Assembly (NCBI GenBank): GCA_028554645.1 | Contig: JAQOOI010000070.1 | Coordinates: 1,302,001-1,366,000, forward strand | From: Omphalotus guepiniiformis | Lineage: Eukaryota; Basidiomycota; Agaricomycetes; Agaricales; Omphalotaceae | Reading direction: 5' to 3' | Length of the DNA: 64,000 bases | Shown here: one piece after another, positions 10,732 to 23,190 of the stretch | Numbering within the stretch: the stretch's first letter is position 1 | How the letters are laid out: each line of letters opens with the position of its first letter | Translations under genes and position numbers: made by a program | The notes under the pieces: generated by a model | Told to the model about the DNA's origin: nothing | Database searches by the model: none | Seen by the model: the letters and a program-made list of their open reading frames with translations, nothing else

Positions 10732-13700
10732 TCATGAATCTACCTCCATGGCGCTTTGACCTGCCATCATCTTTCCGCCGATAGCTCGACTGCTCCTCCT
10801 CCTAGCATATTCGCTCTGTCTGATTCTCCGTTTCGCGCTCATCAGCACCGCGGCGTCTACGTCGCTCCCCCTTCCACCACTAACGCCCACGTGGCTCCTT
10901 CTCGCTCCTCCAAGCGATTTCCTCGGAGCCTCATGCACCCCTACACCCAGGCTCGAGCGCTTCCCCGCAGCGACCACGCCAGGAGCAGCGGAAGAAGAGC
11001 TAGAAGCACTATTCTGATTGGACCCGGAGCCTGAGGCAGCTCTCTTCGAAGCCAGCTTTGCAATAACCTTTGAGCGCGAGATTCGCGGTTTGCGCCCTTG
11101 AAGTGATCGTTGTCTAGTCGGTCCAGTAGTTCCAGTACTTTGTGCGTTGGATACATTCGAGCCAAGGCTACCGATAATCCCGGTGTTCCTTACAGGTGAC
11201 GGTAGTCCCGATCCAGGTGGTACCACAAGGGGTTTGCTGAAAATCTTCCCAGCAGCAGGCACTGCGGTACTGGGCTTGGTTGAAGAACCAGCATCAATAT
11301 TTGTCACGCCCTCCAACGCAAGCCTACTTCCATTTTGGGCAAAGGAGGCTGTTGACTTGGTTCTGCTCAATCCACTTGTTTTAGCGAGGGAGCTCAGAGT
11401 TGGCGCTAAAAGCCTCGATTGCGAGGTGGTAGATCCTGTTCCAGTGCTCATCAACCTGCTTCGTGTACCAAGGCTCGATATTCTCGAAGAGGAACCAGAG
11501 ACAGAAGAAACGCGTGATGAACTCGTTCCTTTAACTAGACTGCTCCGCGTAGAACTCGTTGCAGCAGTGGATGTTCTCACACTATTCGTTCTAGCAATAT
11601 CGAATGAAGGTATTGGTGAACGCGAGCGAGCGCTCGAGTGAGTACTTTGAGTAGCCACTGAGCCGAGAGAGTTGACTGTTCCTGATATCGACGGAGTTCG
11701 TCCATGTGAACGCGAAGTGGTTGGAACTCGTAGCGATGAGCCTGAAGAACCTGAGCTGGAAGCTACAACTGAAGAACGTGGAAGTGCCCCATTGGTGTTG
11801 GTGACAGATATCTTTCGTTGCACCCCAGGAGCGGTGGGTCGGGACACCGCACCCTTTGCTGGTGCCACTGTTGGAATTCCTGAACTTGTGGACTGCGTAG
11901 AAGCTGGAGACTTCGAAGTAGTCGCAGCTTGAGCGGTCGCAGTAGAAGACGAAGCGTTGACGGTACTGCTGGTTGCAGGAGTCTTCTTCTTGTTTCCGCC
12001 CCAGACACCCTTCACGATGGACTTGGCTGCGCTCGACAGAAATCCAAAGCGAGATTTGGCTGCGGGCGGCGGTTTAGCTGCGAAGAATAGATTAGTATCA
12101 ACTGATACATGTAAGACTTTGACGCACCCCTCCCAACGCTCACTCTACCGCTGACTCGTCCCCGACCCATGCTTGCCCGCCCGTTAGCAGCACTACTCCT
12201 TCTCCTAGCCCGATTCATCTCAAGCTTCCTCCTGATCGCCTCCCTCTCTTTCTCCGACTTCTCTTGATCCTCCTTACTTCCGGCTTCGTTCGACGGATCG
12301 AACTCAACTCGAGCTTTTTTCCCGGCAGGCACATCTTCATCTTCATCTTCGTCTTCGTCCCCAAAACCACCGGGAATATTCCTCCTGCTGGCACTGATGA
12401 CCCTCGTACTAGGTCCCTTCTCCTTGCCCTTCGTATTTCCTGAGGCGCCAGCAGGTTCACCCAGAACGCTTGACTTGCGCTTCTTACCGATCTGAACCGG
12501 CTCCTTCTCTTGCTCATCTGCAACTTTACGCAAACCCAAACTTCCCATACCCTGAAGCCCCGTATTCTTTCGATGGATATATCCTGCTATACTTTCCATT
12601 CCATCAAATTGTTCCTGATGTGCTTTCTCAAACTTCGCCTTCACTTCCCGCTTTACACCTCCAACACTCTTCCTAAGTGGCTTGATCTCTCGTCCAGCGT
12701 TGTTAACGTAGAGACGTTTTGTGCCCGGCGTGAGCTCCACAGAGGATCCTGGCTTCAAATTTGTAATGACAGAGGAGCCAACAGCATCGACTCCGTCAGC
12801 CATTAGGCGCCGATTCATTTCTTCGAGCACAGAAGCTGCAGCTGACTGGAACTGTGAATTGGAAACATTGTGAATGGGAGAGCCGAAGACGAACGGGTCT
12901 GGGTTGGTTCCCCTTTCAGACAGAGTAGCAGACGGATGTGGAGAGGTAAGAGCAGCTGAAGAAGGAGAGAGCACGCTGGAAGGCACAGGAAGAGCGCCAG
13001 GTACGGTTTTAGCATCCGAGGGCCGTTGAGAGTCCACAACCACGTCGTCTACCGGCAAGTCAGGGTATATCCTCACATTGCCCGCTGCAGCGGCGTTTGT
13101 AGGGCTACCCATCACCAGATCAAAGGTTGTATTGAATGGTTTCAGTTGTGGTGTCTGAGGTTCATCTGCTAGGAAGGTTGAATAGCTGCTGGTCGGCACA
13201 CCAAATCCTGTATTGTTCTCGTCCGTGCTCTGGATAGAGGAAGAGGAGACTAAACGAATTGTGGTCGTTGGTCCCTTCCTTGCAGGCGTATTTGGTGCAG
13301 GGCCTAAACCAAGACTGAGCCTCGCATTCTCTGGAGCGGGCTGTCCAGGCCTTAAAATATGACCCGGAAGCGGCGCAGTCTCCTCCGTATTGTTGAAATC
13401 AAACTTGACCAACATCGATGCAGGAGGAGGCTGCGAGCTGAAATGAGCATAATCCTCAAAGTGATCGGTTTGAGGCAGTTGGGAAGGGGAGGGAAGAGGT
13501 ATTTGAGAGTACGGTTTGGCAGTCAGGGAGAGTTCATCGACAGGAAAGTTGCGGTGTTTCGGTAAAGGAGGCACGGGAGGGGGTGAGCTTGGAAACGAAG
13601 ATGCATGCTTGGAACCATTAGAAGGTTCAGCTGCTGGTGCATTGTAAGAACTCTTCGATGAGGTGCCCCGTTTGAGTCCTAAGGAAGAAGCCAATGCTTT

Positions 13701-14201
13701 TATTGATGAGGTCACTGTTGAGTTCGACGCTGTTGTCGTAGATACATTAGCTTACATACTCTGCATGAAGATACACTCACATTTTGAACCAGCAGTCCCG
13801 AATTCACGATTTGAGCCTAAGCTCTTTAACGTCCCCTGTGTGGAGCCACTGTCTTCGCCTTCATGGTCGGATTCCTGTATACTCTCCATGACTTCCCACA
13901 GCTCGCTTGGGCGAGGAAGCGTCTTCATTGCTTGTTCCGGATATACCTGGTTGGTTTCATGTTCGCTCGTACTGGCTACTTCGTCGTTAGGACCGCCCAC
14001 TTCGCTACGGGCTGCCACACTCAATGGCGCGTCCCGCGGCAGATCCGCTGCAACCTTCTTGAGTTTCTCTATAAGTTCTAAGTTCTTCCCAGACGCTTTG
14101 ATCGAGTGGATCTTGCAAAGCTTCACCAGCTGGTCGCGCTTTAGCGAGTGCAGGGCAGGTGAATTGAACAGAATTTCTGTAGTTGTCTTCGCCGCAGACA
14201 T
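10732..14201 (-). CDS. NuSAP-like SAP-domain protein, probably microtubule- and chromatin-binding
   Basis: Three exons, 13781-14201, 12128-13729 and 10732-12077, give 1123 codons (1122 aa) with introns of 51 and 50 nt. The N-terminus (about residues 13-50) resembles a SAP helix-extension-helix, with LHSLKRDQLVKLCKIHSIKA. Near residues 500-525 lies the motif KFEKAHQEQFDGMESIAGYI followed by HRK. This fits the pattern Fx2xHxxxFxxMESIxxYIxRK that I recall from animal NuSAP, a nucleolar and spindle-associated protein that bundles microtubules around chromosomes. The long C-terminal half is Ser/Thr/Ala/Arg-rich and very basic, as expected for a disordered microtubule-binding tail. The NuSAP assignment is inferred from this pairing of features. 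It may instead be another SAP protein with a chance motif. Confidence 0.75.
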
Positions 14202-15380
14202 TCTGGCGCCTCAAGAAAGCGTATAGAATAAACGAGAGATATAAATGAAAGCCGGTTGCGTCCTGAATCGTTCAGAGCTCGATGATGGGGTTTGTGTAAA
14301 AGATGTCTAAATCAACGTAATTATCGTTGAGAGGAATTCGATAACCGAACTGCACGTGATCGCGACGCATCTTGGAAACTACAAATTCACGTAAGTACCC
14401 CAAGACAGTATACAGGAGCTCTACACATATAAAAATTGATTTCAGGCGGGAAGAGTAGGCAATTGTGACACTGTATTCTGTATGGTACTAAGTGGTAATC
14501 TCGTAAAGGCATTTGTCTCTGCGTATGCCTATTGTCTGGAACACTTTCAAAATATCTGCAACTGAGCGCCTTGCACGAGTAACTGGAATGGCATACTTAC
14601 ATTCATTCTATTCTTACAGCACACACATCATCAATATTTATCATATACACCGTGTATACTACTTTCTTAGGCTCTCTCAGACCTGATCAATAACTCTGCC
14701 TGTGCAGATCGAGGGTCGCGGAATAGTCGAATATCGCGATCACAGACGCTACGTGGCGTAACAGATTGTTTGTCATATTCAGTTATCACCGAACGGCTTC
14801 GATGTTCTCGATGTCCTCGATGTCCTAAGCAAGAAAGCATCAACTCGTGTTTAGATACATAGATACGTTGGCAGAGGCATACATCTGACGTGGGTGCATC
14901 TATGTTCTTGGTGTGCGGGAAACACGGAGTCACATAGGGACATACAACCTCGTTCAACCTATATTTTAAGAAGACGTCAGCTACTGTTCACTTTAAAATG
15001 TTGTAATTCTGAAGTCGATCGACGCACGTAAGTTAGCTGTCCCTGGACTATGTATGTACATAGACAGGAGACTGAGAGAACTCAGAAAAACGCGACCGAT
15101 ATTCCGGCATTGGAAGTTAAGTATGTGTTTCAGATGCCAGTCAAATGAACGGCACGCTATGATGAATTTCGCCTCGGCTAAACATGTGACGATGGCCCTT
15201 GGGACTCTTCTGCTTCTGCTCTTTCTTATGGGGATCAAGCAAGAATTTTTACAATCAATTTCGATACCTACATAGAAAGTGTGAAACAATCAGTGAGGCC
15301 TTGAGGGCCGAGGGTCACGGCGTAATAAATTACATGTATCCTTACCTTATAATTACAAGAACAGTCTTGAGAGTCTCGAG
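14202..15380. other. Intergenic
   Basis: About 1.2 kb upstream of the NuSAP-like gene and downstream of the FAD oxidoreductase. Short open frames at 14667-14957 and 14993-15289 carry no recognisable motif. I see no RNA gene or repeat. Confidence 0.55.
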
Positions 15381-16704
15381 TCACAAGTACCTGGACGGAT
15401 CCAATCTCTTGAGATTACCACATCGTATACGACCTTCGAACACTAGTTCACTGAGAGCTCTAGCTGTACCTGGGGCGTTGCAAATGCCCTAATACATCGC
15501 AAAACATGTTGTTAACCTCAAAGGGATTTATTGGAATAGCAAGAAGAAACATCCTCACCCAGCATGTATGGCCTGTCGCAATGAAAAGACCCTCGGTAAT
15601 CTTCGATGCTGCACCAACGATAGGACCCCCTCCCGAGCTAACGACAGGTAAAAAACATGCTTGACGTTTGTCCACTGTTCCATCCCTCAGTTCAGGAGAA
15701 ATGCTCGAGACATGTCGTCGAATACTTTCGCAAGCAGAATTGTCCACGATAACTTCATCAACAGTATCAGGTAAAGGGGAATCATCTCCCGGACCACAAG
15801 CGTACACTTCATTGCCTGGACGAGCGTAAATCTCTGGGGTGACTGTGCTAGCTCGCTGACCTGACGTTCCGGAAAGCGCGATTTCGGTGAACAGGACATA
15901 AGGCGCAATGTTCACCGAAGGCTGGGGATGGATTGTGACACTGTGAGCTCGAGTTGCAGATATCGGGAGGTCTGGTATAACCGTTGGGGACCAAGCACCG
16001 GCAGAAACAATAACATCCGTCGCTGGAATAGTCTCGTTCTGCTCTGTACCGGGATTCACGTAGGTGACTCCAGTAATCTTCCCTTCAGCATAATTGATGG
16101 ATATTACTCGGCCTGATATCAACTCGGCGCCTTTGTCCTTAGCCAGATCCATCATGCTCGTCGTAAAGAGGTATGGGTGAACCTGAGCTGTGTCCCCGTC
16201 TGCTGCCATTGGGGCGTAAGCATCGGTGAGATCTTCGTCTACCCACAGCAAATCATCCGGGAGACCCTTCCTCCTTCTACTGACTGGATCGCTCTTCCGA
16301 CCTCCATCCAGCCCAAGAGTTTTCTCAAGGCTCTTCCTTTTACCGCCCTTCCCAACCCCAGTCCCGTTTTCTGCGTCTTCTCGAAGCACGGCTCCTCTTC
16401 CTTCCCAGCTACCGCAGCCGACGTATCGCCAACCCCATCGATCTTTCCCGTTGTGCTCCTCCGCGAGCTTTACGTGCTCAGCAAAAGATATGTCCACCAA
16501 TTCGCTAGGATATGCCCATTTCGCAACAAGACCACCAGCCTTTCCTGAGGCACCTTGCGCAGGACCGTGCTTTGAGGCCTCGATGACCTTGATGGTTGTA
16601 GAAGAAGGCGAGAAGGATGGATGACGTGATAAGTAGTAGGCTGTAGAACAGCCGATAATTCCACCTCCAACAATAACAACATCTTTCCGCGCTGCAGCAG
16701 ACAT
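15381..16704 (-). CDS. FAD-dependent oxidoreductase, DAO family (TDA3-like)
   Basis: Two exons, 15559-16704 and 15381-15488, encode 417 aa with a 70-nt intron after ...GHTCW. The N-terminus DVVIVGGGIIGCSTAYYLS is a Rossmann GxGxxG FAD-binding fold. It is followed by a Glu-containing strand (VIEAS), the ASGKAGGLVAKWA segment typical of fungal DAO-type oxidoreductases, and a C-terminal FAD-contacting part (IATGHTCWGICNAPG). In yeast the related Tda3 is linked to endosome-to-Golgi retrograde transport; the substrate here is unknown. I chose the ATG at 16704 because the frame upstream has no other ATG close to the Rossmann strand. Splicing is needed to restore the conserved C-terminus; reading through the intron gives an abnormal tail. 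Confidence 0.88.
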
Positions 16705-17093
16705 TGTCCTCGAAAGTCGATAGAGCTTCAAGATAGCTTATTTAATGGAGATGAATATCGTTATAGCGAAGTGGTGGTCACTGGAGAGTGCAATACGCTC
16801 TCGGTGACCAGTGACGTAACGGAATGAGGGGCGGCCCGCAGATTCGGTCCAATTATGCCGATCCCGGCGCTTCAGGCGGTTGTCTGTTGCACGGTGAATA
16901 CATATATTTTTACGACTTCCAAGGCCTGAAGTTTGGGTCGGAAAGTCACATCGATTTCAGGTATACAGACACCGACTGCACGAGAAGGCACGGTCTCTTA
17001 CGGCTCGGTCGTGAGTTTATAGTATTTGCACGAGACCCAACGCCTTTGAGGGGCACACGGGACTGTTAGCAACGAGCTTCAAATTGCAGGAAG
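16705..17093. other. Intergenic
   Basis: About 390 bp between two minus-strand genes, probably the FAD oxidoreductase promoter and the 3' UTR of the small gene upstream. The 81-codon plus-strand frame at 16824-17069 has no recognisable feature. Confidence 0.5.
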
Positions 17094-17529
17094 TCAGAAC
17101 TTAAGTATGTGCCACGCATGGAGACTACTGTGGACTGACCAACAGCCCGTTATCTCCCTAACTTCCTCTTCAAGATTCGCAGACTTCGTTTCACCTTTCT
17201 CTTCAGCCTCTGTGAGGAGATATGTTATCACTCTTCCCGATGGTGAAAGCTGTACACTTACACTCAGTGCGCGTGTAATTCGATCTCGTCTCGTTGGGCT
17301 AGGAGACTGGAGATATGTGTGATGAAAGGAGGTGGGATACATGTCATAGTATCGACCGTACGTCTGCAGTTCTTGCAACATATCCTCTTGGCTGTTCATC
17401 GGCTGGTGAATATAAGCCAATGAATAAACGATCAATCGACGCGGAAAGATAGCACACCGGAAGCTCACTGATGAACTCGACATCGTCACGCGTATAATAC
17501 GTCGAGTGTCTGAACGGATAGTGCGCCAT
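17094..17529 (-). CDS. Small hypothetical protein
   Basis: I do not recognise this protein. Two exons, 17458-17529 and 17094-17402, join in frame across a 55-nt GT...AG intron and give 126 aa. It starts MAHYPFRHSTYYTRDDVEF. The middle has a Ser/Pro/Arg patch (LQSPSPTRRDRITRALS), then an acidic stretch (EAEEKGETKSANLEEEV). There is no signal peptide or membrane segment. A competing donor four codons upstream would put exon 2 in a frame that stops early, so I prefer the later donor. The open frame without splicing is also plausible for the second part alone. Confidence 0.5.
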
Positions 17530-19391
17530 TATCGCAATGCGTCGGAGCAATCTGAGGGCATTGGTATCAGACGCTTCTCGAGATACTAAACTAAATAACA
17601 TTGCCTACATGCCTCGAAGCACCCCGGGTCGTTGTAAAACAGTGCTACACCATGAGGTGCTTTCTCATCATTCGTGAAGAAGTGACGCTGAATCAGATTG
17701 CACAGATGCACCTATGTTGTTACACTATTCTGATTCATTTAGATCAGTTTGGAGATATAAAATCGACGTACCGAAATTCGAGGTGAGGAGAAAGTCGCAT
17801 GCCGGCTGTGCAACGGGGGTCTGGAAACGGGACATCGTGCCTGTTACTTGGACCCAATGCTCGATTGATGATATTCTGATGCAATGTGTGGTCACGATAA
17901 GCAGAACCACGCTTTCAGCATGGTAGTCAACGAATGCATCCCTTGCATACCCAAACCACTTATATTGTTGCCAGTACCGACCGGTCAAAATCTATAATTG
18001 CAGGCAAAGGACTGGTCGTATGCAACAATGCCCAGCGTGTACTGTCCGAAGCAAAACAGTGCTTGGTATCTCACGTCAATGCACTCATAGCAACTGCCTG
18101 GTTCAACTACCCACCTCAATTCATCAGGACCGAGAAGAGCGCCTAGATCTACAATCAAGTAGCATGGGGTCAGGCTCCGATGGTATCGAATGCCTAAGAT
18201 ACTTACGGCGACAGCAAAATGAGGGATCGGTGAGACCAAGTGGGACTGGCGCCAATTCGATTTACAACGGCATGACAAGAAACGGATTTGGCGGGAACCT
18301 CATGAAGCTTCCTTGAATACAATTAAAGATCTGAGAGCCGCATAGCCTGCGAGCCTTCCTTATATCATTGATGAAGAGCAAGTCATGGCCGTTCATCCCC
18401 AATAACCCCAACATCCCACGAGTGTAAATCTTGATAGTCCAACGATCATGTTGCTCGCCGCCCCTACGAAGCCTGAAATCACCATCAGCATTCCATCATC
18501 GCAACAGATGTCAGTTCACAGCACAGTTGATTCATTATGTACCTTGTTCCACTCAAGGTAAATGTGGTCCAAGAGAGAAGCAAATTGAGTTGACTCCTGG
18601 CTTTCCACTGGGAGGGGTCATGTCGGGGTCCAGTGCGCGTGAGTAATTGATATTGAGTGACAACCCGTCTCGAGTCATGAGCTACCACCTGCTAAGCTGA
18701 TTTACAGACAGTCCGCAGTGCCCCAGTGAAACGCGTCAATTTGAGTTTCGTGCTTCGAAGAGGACAAAAGAAGCATAAAAGGTGTGCGGATCTCTACTGA
18801 GATAATCTGGCTTGAAAGTGAGCATTGCTGTGAAAGAATGCGATTCTTTGAGCCATACGCACATCACTACCAGACCTCGCTCTTCTGAAATCTCGTCAGT
18901 AGCTAGATTCGTTCGACGAATACAGAGGAAAAATATAACGCGCGCGAGACAGATGAAGCCACAGCGTAAGTCCATGATAGAGCATACATCAACTCCCTTG
19001 ATCCTGTTCTTGGTTCAGCGATTTTCAAGGTCACAGCGCACATAAACACGATCCCAGCTTGCGTGGTAAGTACAAAAATCAACCGCGCAGCGCGACGCGA
19101 CCAATGCCGCTTACTCAGCATCATGCGCATTTATGCCGAATATTGGGCCAAGGGCCAGTGACTCGTACGCAACAATGCCCAAGCCGTCGATGCTCAATAT
19201 GTTTGCATTGTCAAACCTGCAGGCCTAAATAACAAGCATCATTGGATTCGACAGGCACGGCTGAATTTCACCTTCTTGAAGCTGCACGAAAGTCCGGAAA
19301 ATACCGACAAGTCTTTGGTACACAAGTATCATCAACGATACTTGCCTGAAACTTTTACTCTCAATTCTCAGTCCCTCGCATTCACATAAAA
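17530..19391. other. Intergenic with unclassified open frames
   Basis: About 1.9 kb without a gene I can support. Minus-strand frames at 17725-17988, 17985-18278 and 18903-19130 include hydrophobic stretches but do not splice into a recognisable protein. A 20-bp element, CGTAYGCAACAATGCCCARC, occurs near 18018 and again near 19167. On the minus strand both copies read LGIVAY in one frame, hinting at diverged copies of something. Confidence 0.4.
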
Positions 19392-20449
19392 ATGGGCCCT
19401 GTAAAACCGTCTAAACAATCTGAAAAGTCTTCTAAACCAACGAAAAGAAAATTAGTTGAAGAGCCTACCATTTCGAGACCCGTCGAACGTAGCAAAAAGT
19501 CAAAAACATCCAGGACCAAAGAACCTTCGCCGGATCCTCAGAGTTCACATTCGGCGGAAGAGGATGGTGACGAGGAAGGAGATGAGGAGGATGAAGAGAT
19601 TCTGCATGGGTTCTCAACGGACGATGATGACTCTTCTGACGAGGAGATGGTTGAGGAACCTGCTATTGATGTCACCAAGTTACCTACAATTGCGAAAGAC
19701 GATGCAACAGTCAAGAAAAGGCTTGAAAAAGCCAAAAGAAAGCCCGTACGTCCTTTCCAGGTTTCGATGCGCTCTTTTACTTACTTCATATTCATCTTCG
19801 CCAGACTGAGGACCGGGGAGTGCTATACATTGGCAGGTTACCCCATGGATTCTATGAAGATCAGTTAAAGGCATACTTCTCTCAATTCGGAGACGTAACA
19901 CGTCTTCGTGTATCTAGAAACAAAAAGGTGCGTCTTCAACCCTTTCATAGGAAAAGATTGATAATGACATCTCAGCGCAGACCGGCAAATCCAAACACTA
20001 CGGGTTTTTGGAGTTTGACTCTTCATCTGTAGCCCAAATTGTGGCTGAAACCATGGACAACTACCTTCTTATGGGCCACATACTCAGCTGTAAAATAATA
20101 CCAAAAGACGAAGTGCATCCAGAGTTATGGGTGGGTGCTAACAGGAAATGGCGCCGTGTGCCAAGACAGCGCGTCGCTAGGGTTGCACAGAACATGGTAG
20201 GTGCCCTTCACATTATTTTCTGCGGGCTTGCCTCGTTAACGGCTGCTTTCATTAGCCTCGTACGGAAGAGAAACAAGTAAAAGCCACAAAACGCCTTATC
20301 AAACGTCAAAATGATACGAAGCGCAAATTGAAGGAATTAGGCATCACTTACAACATGGATGCAGTTGGTTATGTATGCCATCTCTTTCCACTGTTACGAT
20401 GATCTCTCTGATATGCCCTTTTCAGAAAAAGCCGGCAGTGGCTTCATAG
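19392..20449 (+). CDS. NOP15: RRM ribosome-biogenesis protein, NOP15/NIFK-like
   Basis: Five exons, 19392-19745, 19805-19927, 19981-20196, 20256-20372 and 20426-20449, encode 277 aa. A lysine-rich, then acidic N-terminus (residues about 1-115) is followed by one RRM at about 120-205, with RNP2 LYIGRL and RNP1 KHYGFLEF. The basic C-terminal helix contains [20 protein letters not shown]. This layout fits yeast Nop15 and animal NIFK, nucleolar factors of 60S subunit assembly. The last exon is only 24 nt (KKPAVAS and stop). All exon phases are consistent and all introns are 52-59 nt. Nucleolar function is inferred from the family. Confidence 0.88.
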
Positions 20450-20929
20450 ATGGACACATACATACCTTAGTATTCACTAGATCGTTCGTGAATACACTCA
20501 CTTCGAGCATCTTAAATGCTAACGACCCTCATATCCGGGAGTTGACAGTCAGCGGCACTAGTTTCCGCTAGTTGCCATACTGACTCCTGAGGATATCTCT
20601 GTCAATTGTTGCGGATGCTAATAATCGCCACACTACGAGAATCGAGATGATCTTTCCCGTTCACTTTTCCTTGAGATCGTTGTGGGCTCTTGCATTACTC
20701 GATCAAAGACTGAGTTTATATCGCAGGTCACCGGTCAGGTCCTACCCACATTTGTCAGACATGGTTGCCCTGGAGGCCACCCCACGTCAAAAAGTTCAAC
20801 CGCGCCCGTCCGGGTACTATTACGCTTCAGAAGGCTACTAGTACTAAAAAAGATTAACTTGAAGTATGCGGTATAAGATAGCGCTCGAAAACCTTCCCCC
20901 TCCCTCCACACGCCTTCAACTTCCTGGCT
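20450..20929. other. Intergenic
   Basis: About 480 bp between two plus-strand genes. The open frames at 20647-20841 and 20682-20876 overlap in different frames and lack support. It probably holds the promoter of the Ser/Pro-rich gene. Confidence 0.5.
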
Positions 20930-21864
20930 ATGAGCAAGACGCGGGTACGCATCGAGCTCCAGCGTTGATTTCCTTTGCTCAGCTGACCTTTTTAGCAGGA
21001 CGTGCCCATCTTTAAGAGCACAGCAGGGCGTGTGATCTGTGTTGCAGACCAGCCGCCCGACGAATACTATGCTCAGGAGTCATGGTCGCCCCGCCACAGA
21101 TCTCACAGCTCGACGGATTTAAGTATGCAGTCCCTTACTTTTCAGATGGCCCTATGTACCATCTAACTATCATTCTTTTCAAAGAAGCTTACCTCCCAGC
21201 TATCCCCAAGCTGACCTGCTCCAAGCAATCACCACCCTCAGGGCCCTCGTCCTTTCGTTCCGCCCCGTATCGAAGCTTCTCCTCTTCTTCCACCTCACTG
21301 TCTTTATCATCCCTATCCCCTCGTTCTTCCGGCTCATGCGAGAGTCTCTCAAGGAGGTTCGTAGGAGCTGTGCGTAGTAAACGCCTACCCAATGTCCCCG
21401 ATGCCCTTCGTACCTTGGTCATGCCCCGTGTGCCACCTGAACCCGATTTCGAAATCGTAACACCGGTAACACCGGACTGGGTTGTCCCGTTCCCAACATA
21501 CAACGAACCCACGCACAGGTGTACAAATTCCGATAGTTTGATACTTCCAATCCCAGCTTCTTTGAAGACCTCGGGGGTTGTTGGAGAGGCTCGACAGAGG
21601 TCGGTATCGTGCAGCTCACCAGCGTTATTGAGCTTCATCATGAGCAGGCGACGATCAAGGAGACCCACTGAATCTCTTTCATCAAGTCCATCTCCTTTGC
21701 TGAAAGCAACCTCGCGTCAGATCTCGTCATTGACTTCCCACCAGAAGTCTCCTAGCGTTGCATCTGCTCCAGATACCCCGAGGTATTCCTATCTTGATCG
21801 CGACCTCCCACCATTGCCACCACCATCGCCTTGTCAACCTGATGCAAAGGACAAAGTAGCGTAG
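20930..21864 (+). CDS. Ser/Pro-rich hypothetical protein
   Basis: I do not recognise the family. The model has exons 20930-20944, 20999-21122 and 21185-21864, with phases consistent (272 aa). Exon 2 reads DVPIFKSTAGRVICVADQPP and then an Arg/Ser-rich stretch. Exon 3 is Ser/Pro-rich with a proline-rich end (LDRDLPPLPPPSPCQP), probably disordered and possibly an SH3 or WW ligand. The acceptor of exon 3 is uncertain: alternatives at CTCCCAG just downstream stay in the same frame. There are no membrane segments in this frame. A 5-codon first exon is unusual but gives the best ATG. Confidence 0.6.
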
Positions 21865-22466
21865 CTTTCAGCTCGGACTACATATGTTTTGGCATTTGCC
21901 ACTTTCGTTGGGTGTTGATTCAATTTCTCGCGGTACTGTAAGTTTAGCGCCGCTAGCGTCTGTATTGTATAGTGTTGTGAATATCAATTCTAATTGCGCC
22001 AGGAGCAGTTACGATTGGAGATCCGACTGAGGATTCCCTTGTGCCGCGCAGGTCCTTGGAAGATATGGCTCTCAACTCTTTTTGGGAGAGACATGACATC
22101 GCCGCTCTCTGAGTAGTAGACAGCGTTACCGGAGACTGGTGTCTTCCGGAACCGCTGGCAAGTAGACAAATTAGGTAACATTCTTGAATCTGAATGGAGA
22201 CCGGACTTTGAGCGGTAATGATGGCTTGAAGTATTCAGAAGTGTTTGTCTTTTCATACACACACGAATTCTACTTGAAGCATCTGCAAGCGTAAAAGTAA
22301 CAACGCATACCTGTTAAGCTCCTCAACGGCAAATATCCACAACAAAAATCAAATGGATGACATTGATTTGACGATGCAGTAGAAGACATTGGGGCTCGAA
22401 ACAGGGCGAAATACAATTTAATTCCCAGAAAAATGCATTGACGAAACAGAGCTCTTTAACTAGCAC
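21865..22466. other. Intergenic, convergent 3' ends
   Basis: About 600 bp between the convergent Ser/Pro-rich gene and SDH4. It should hold the two 3' UTRs. The 90-codon minus frame at 21990-22262 has no recognisable motif. Confidence 0.55.
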
Positions 22467-23190
22467 TCATGCGGTCCACACTTTGGCAATGAGTTCGGTG
22501 AGACCTTGACAGGCGAAATGAATAAGTTACGACGACCAGAACACCAGATTCATAGAGAGACATACCGATATCGTTCGTGTTAAATTGATACACCCCAACC
22601 ATGACACCGACAGTTGCTGCTCTCAACGTCCAAGTCGCGATAGGTGCGATTACGGGGAATTTGCGCTTGTGTACGTAGTCCACGAGTGCGGAATCGAACT
22701 AAAAAGATACGGAATGAGACGGATAGCATGTCCGAGAAATATCTTGCTTACGCCGATGTGACTGTGAATGATGAGACTAATTCCGAGAATTCCATCGAGG
22801 ATAGGGTAGTTGGATCCGCTCGTGGCAAATGCAGCAACAGTCAATGGAACAAGACCCGCAGAGAGCAGACGCTCGAACGCCCAATGATACGATCCATGTG
22901 TTCTAGATGGTGGAGGGAAGGTAGTAGGGTCATTGACGGAGCCTCTGTAGATAGCTGAATATAACAAGCACGTTGCAGAATTTGTTTCACTAAGTAACGA
23001 AACGAGACGTACGACCACCGGGGACATATTCAAAGGCGGACTTTGTTGCCTGTCGAGCTATATAACGCGATGTGAATCATACGGTCTGTACTCAGAATTG
23101 AAAGATAAACAAACCCTGAATAGTAGAAGAAAGAGTGGCTCTCTTGGCAAGCGCCTTGGGCAGCGTAGAACGAAGGAGAGACGAGCTCAT
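22467..23190 (-). CDS. SDH4: Succinate dehydrogenase membrane anchor subunit (CybS)
   Basis: Mitochondrial complex II anchor that binds ubiquinone and heme b at the inner membrane. Five exons, 23115-23190, 23013-23057, 22752-22942, 22566-22698 and 22467-22504, give 160 aa with consistent phases. The N-terminus (MSSSLLRSTLPKALAKRATL) is a typical matrix-targeting peptide. The conserved block GSYHWAFERLLSAGLVPLT opens the first membrane helix. HSHIGFDSALVDYV carries the heme-ligand histidine region and the quinone-site Asp-Tyr. Three hydrophobic helices are visible, as usual for SDHD/Sdh4. It is divergent from BTN1, with 248 bp between the ATGs. Confidence 0.93.

Noticed and set aside
11147..11641. 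164-codon plus-strand frame
   Set aside because: Antisense to the low-complexity tail of the NuSAP-like protein.
17985..18278. 97-codon minus-strand frame with hydrophobic stretches
   Set aside because: No recognisable family and no splice partners; kept only as part of the unassigned region.
21185..21370. A second frame over the Ser/Pro-rich gene that reads as a Leu/Phe-rich membrane-like segment
   Set aside because: Ser/Pro-rich codons (xCx) shifted by one base give Leu/Ile/Phe codons ending in C. The frame stops after about 58 codons and no splice site connects it to exon 2 in phase.
21189..21668. 159-codon open frame on the minus strand
   Set aside because: Antisense shadow of the Ser/Pro-rich exon; no family motif.
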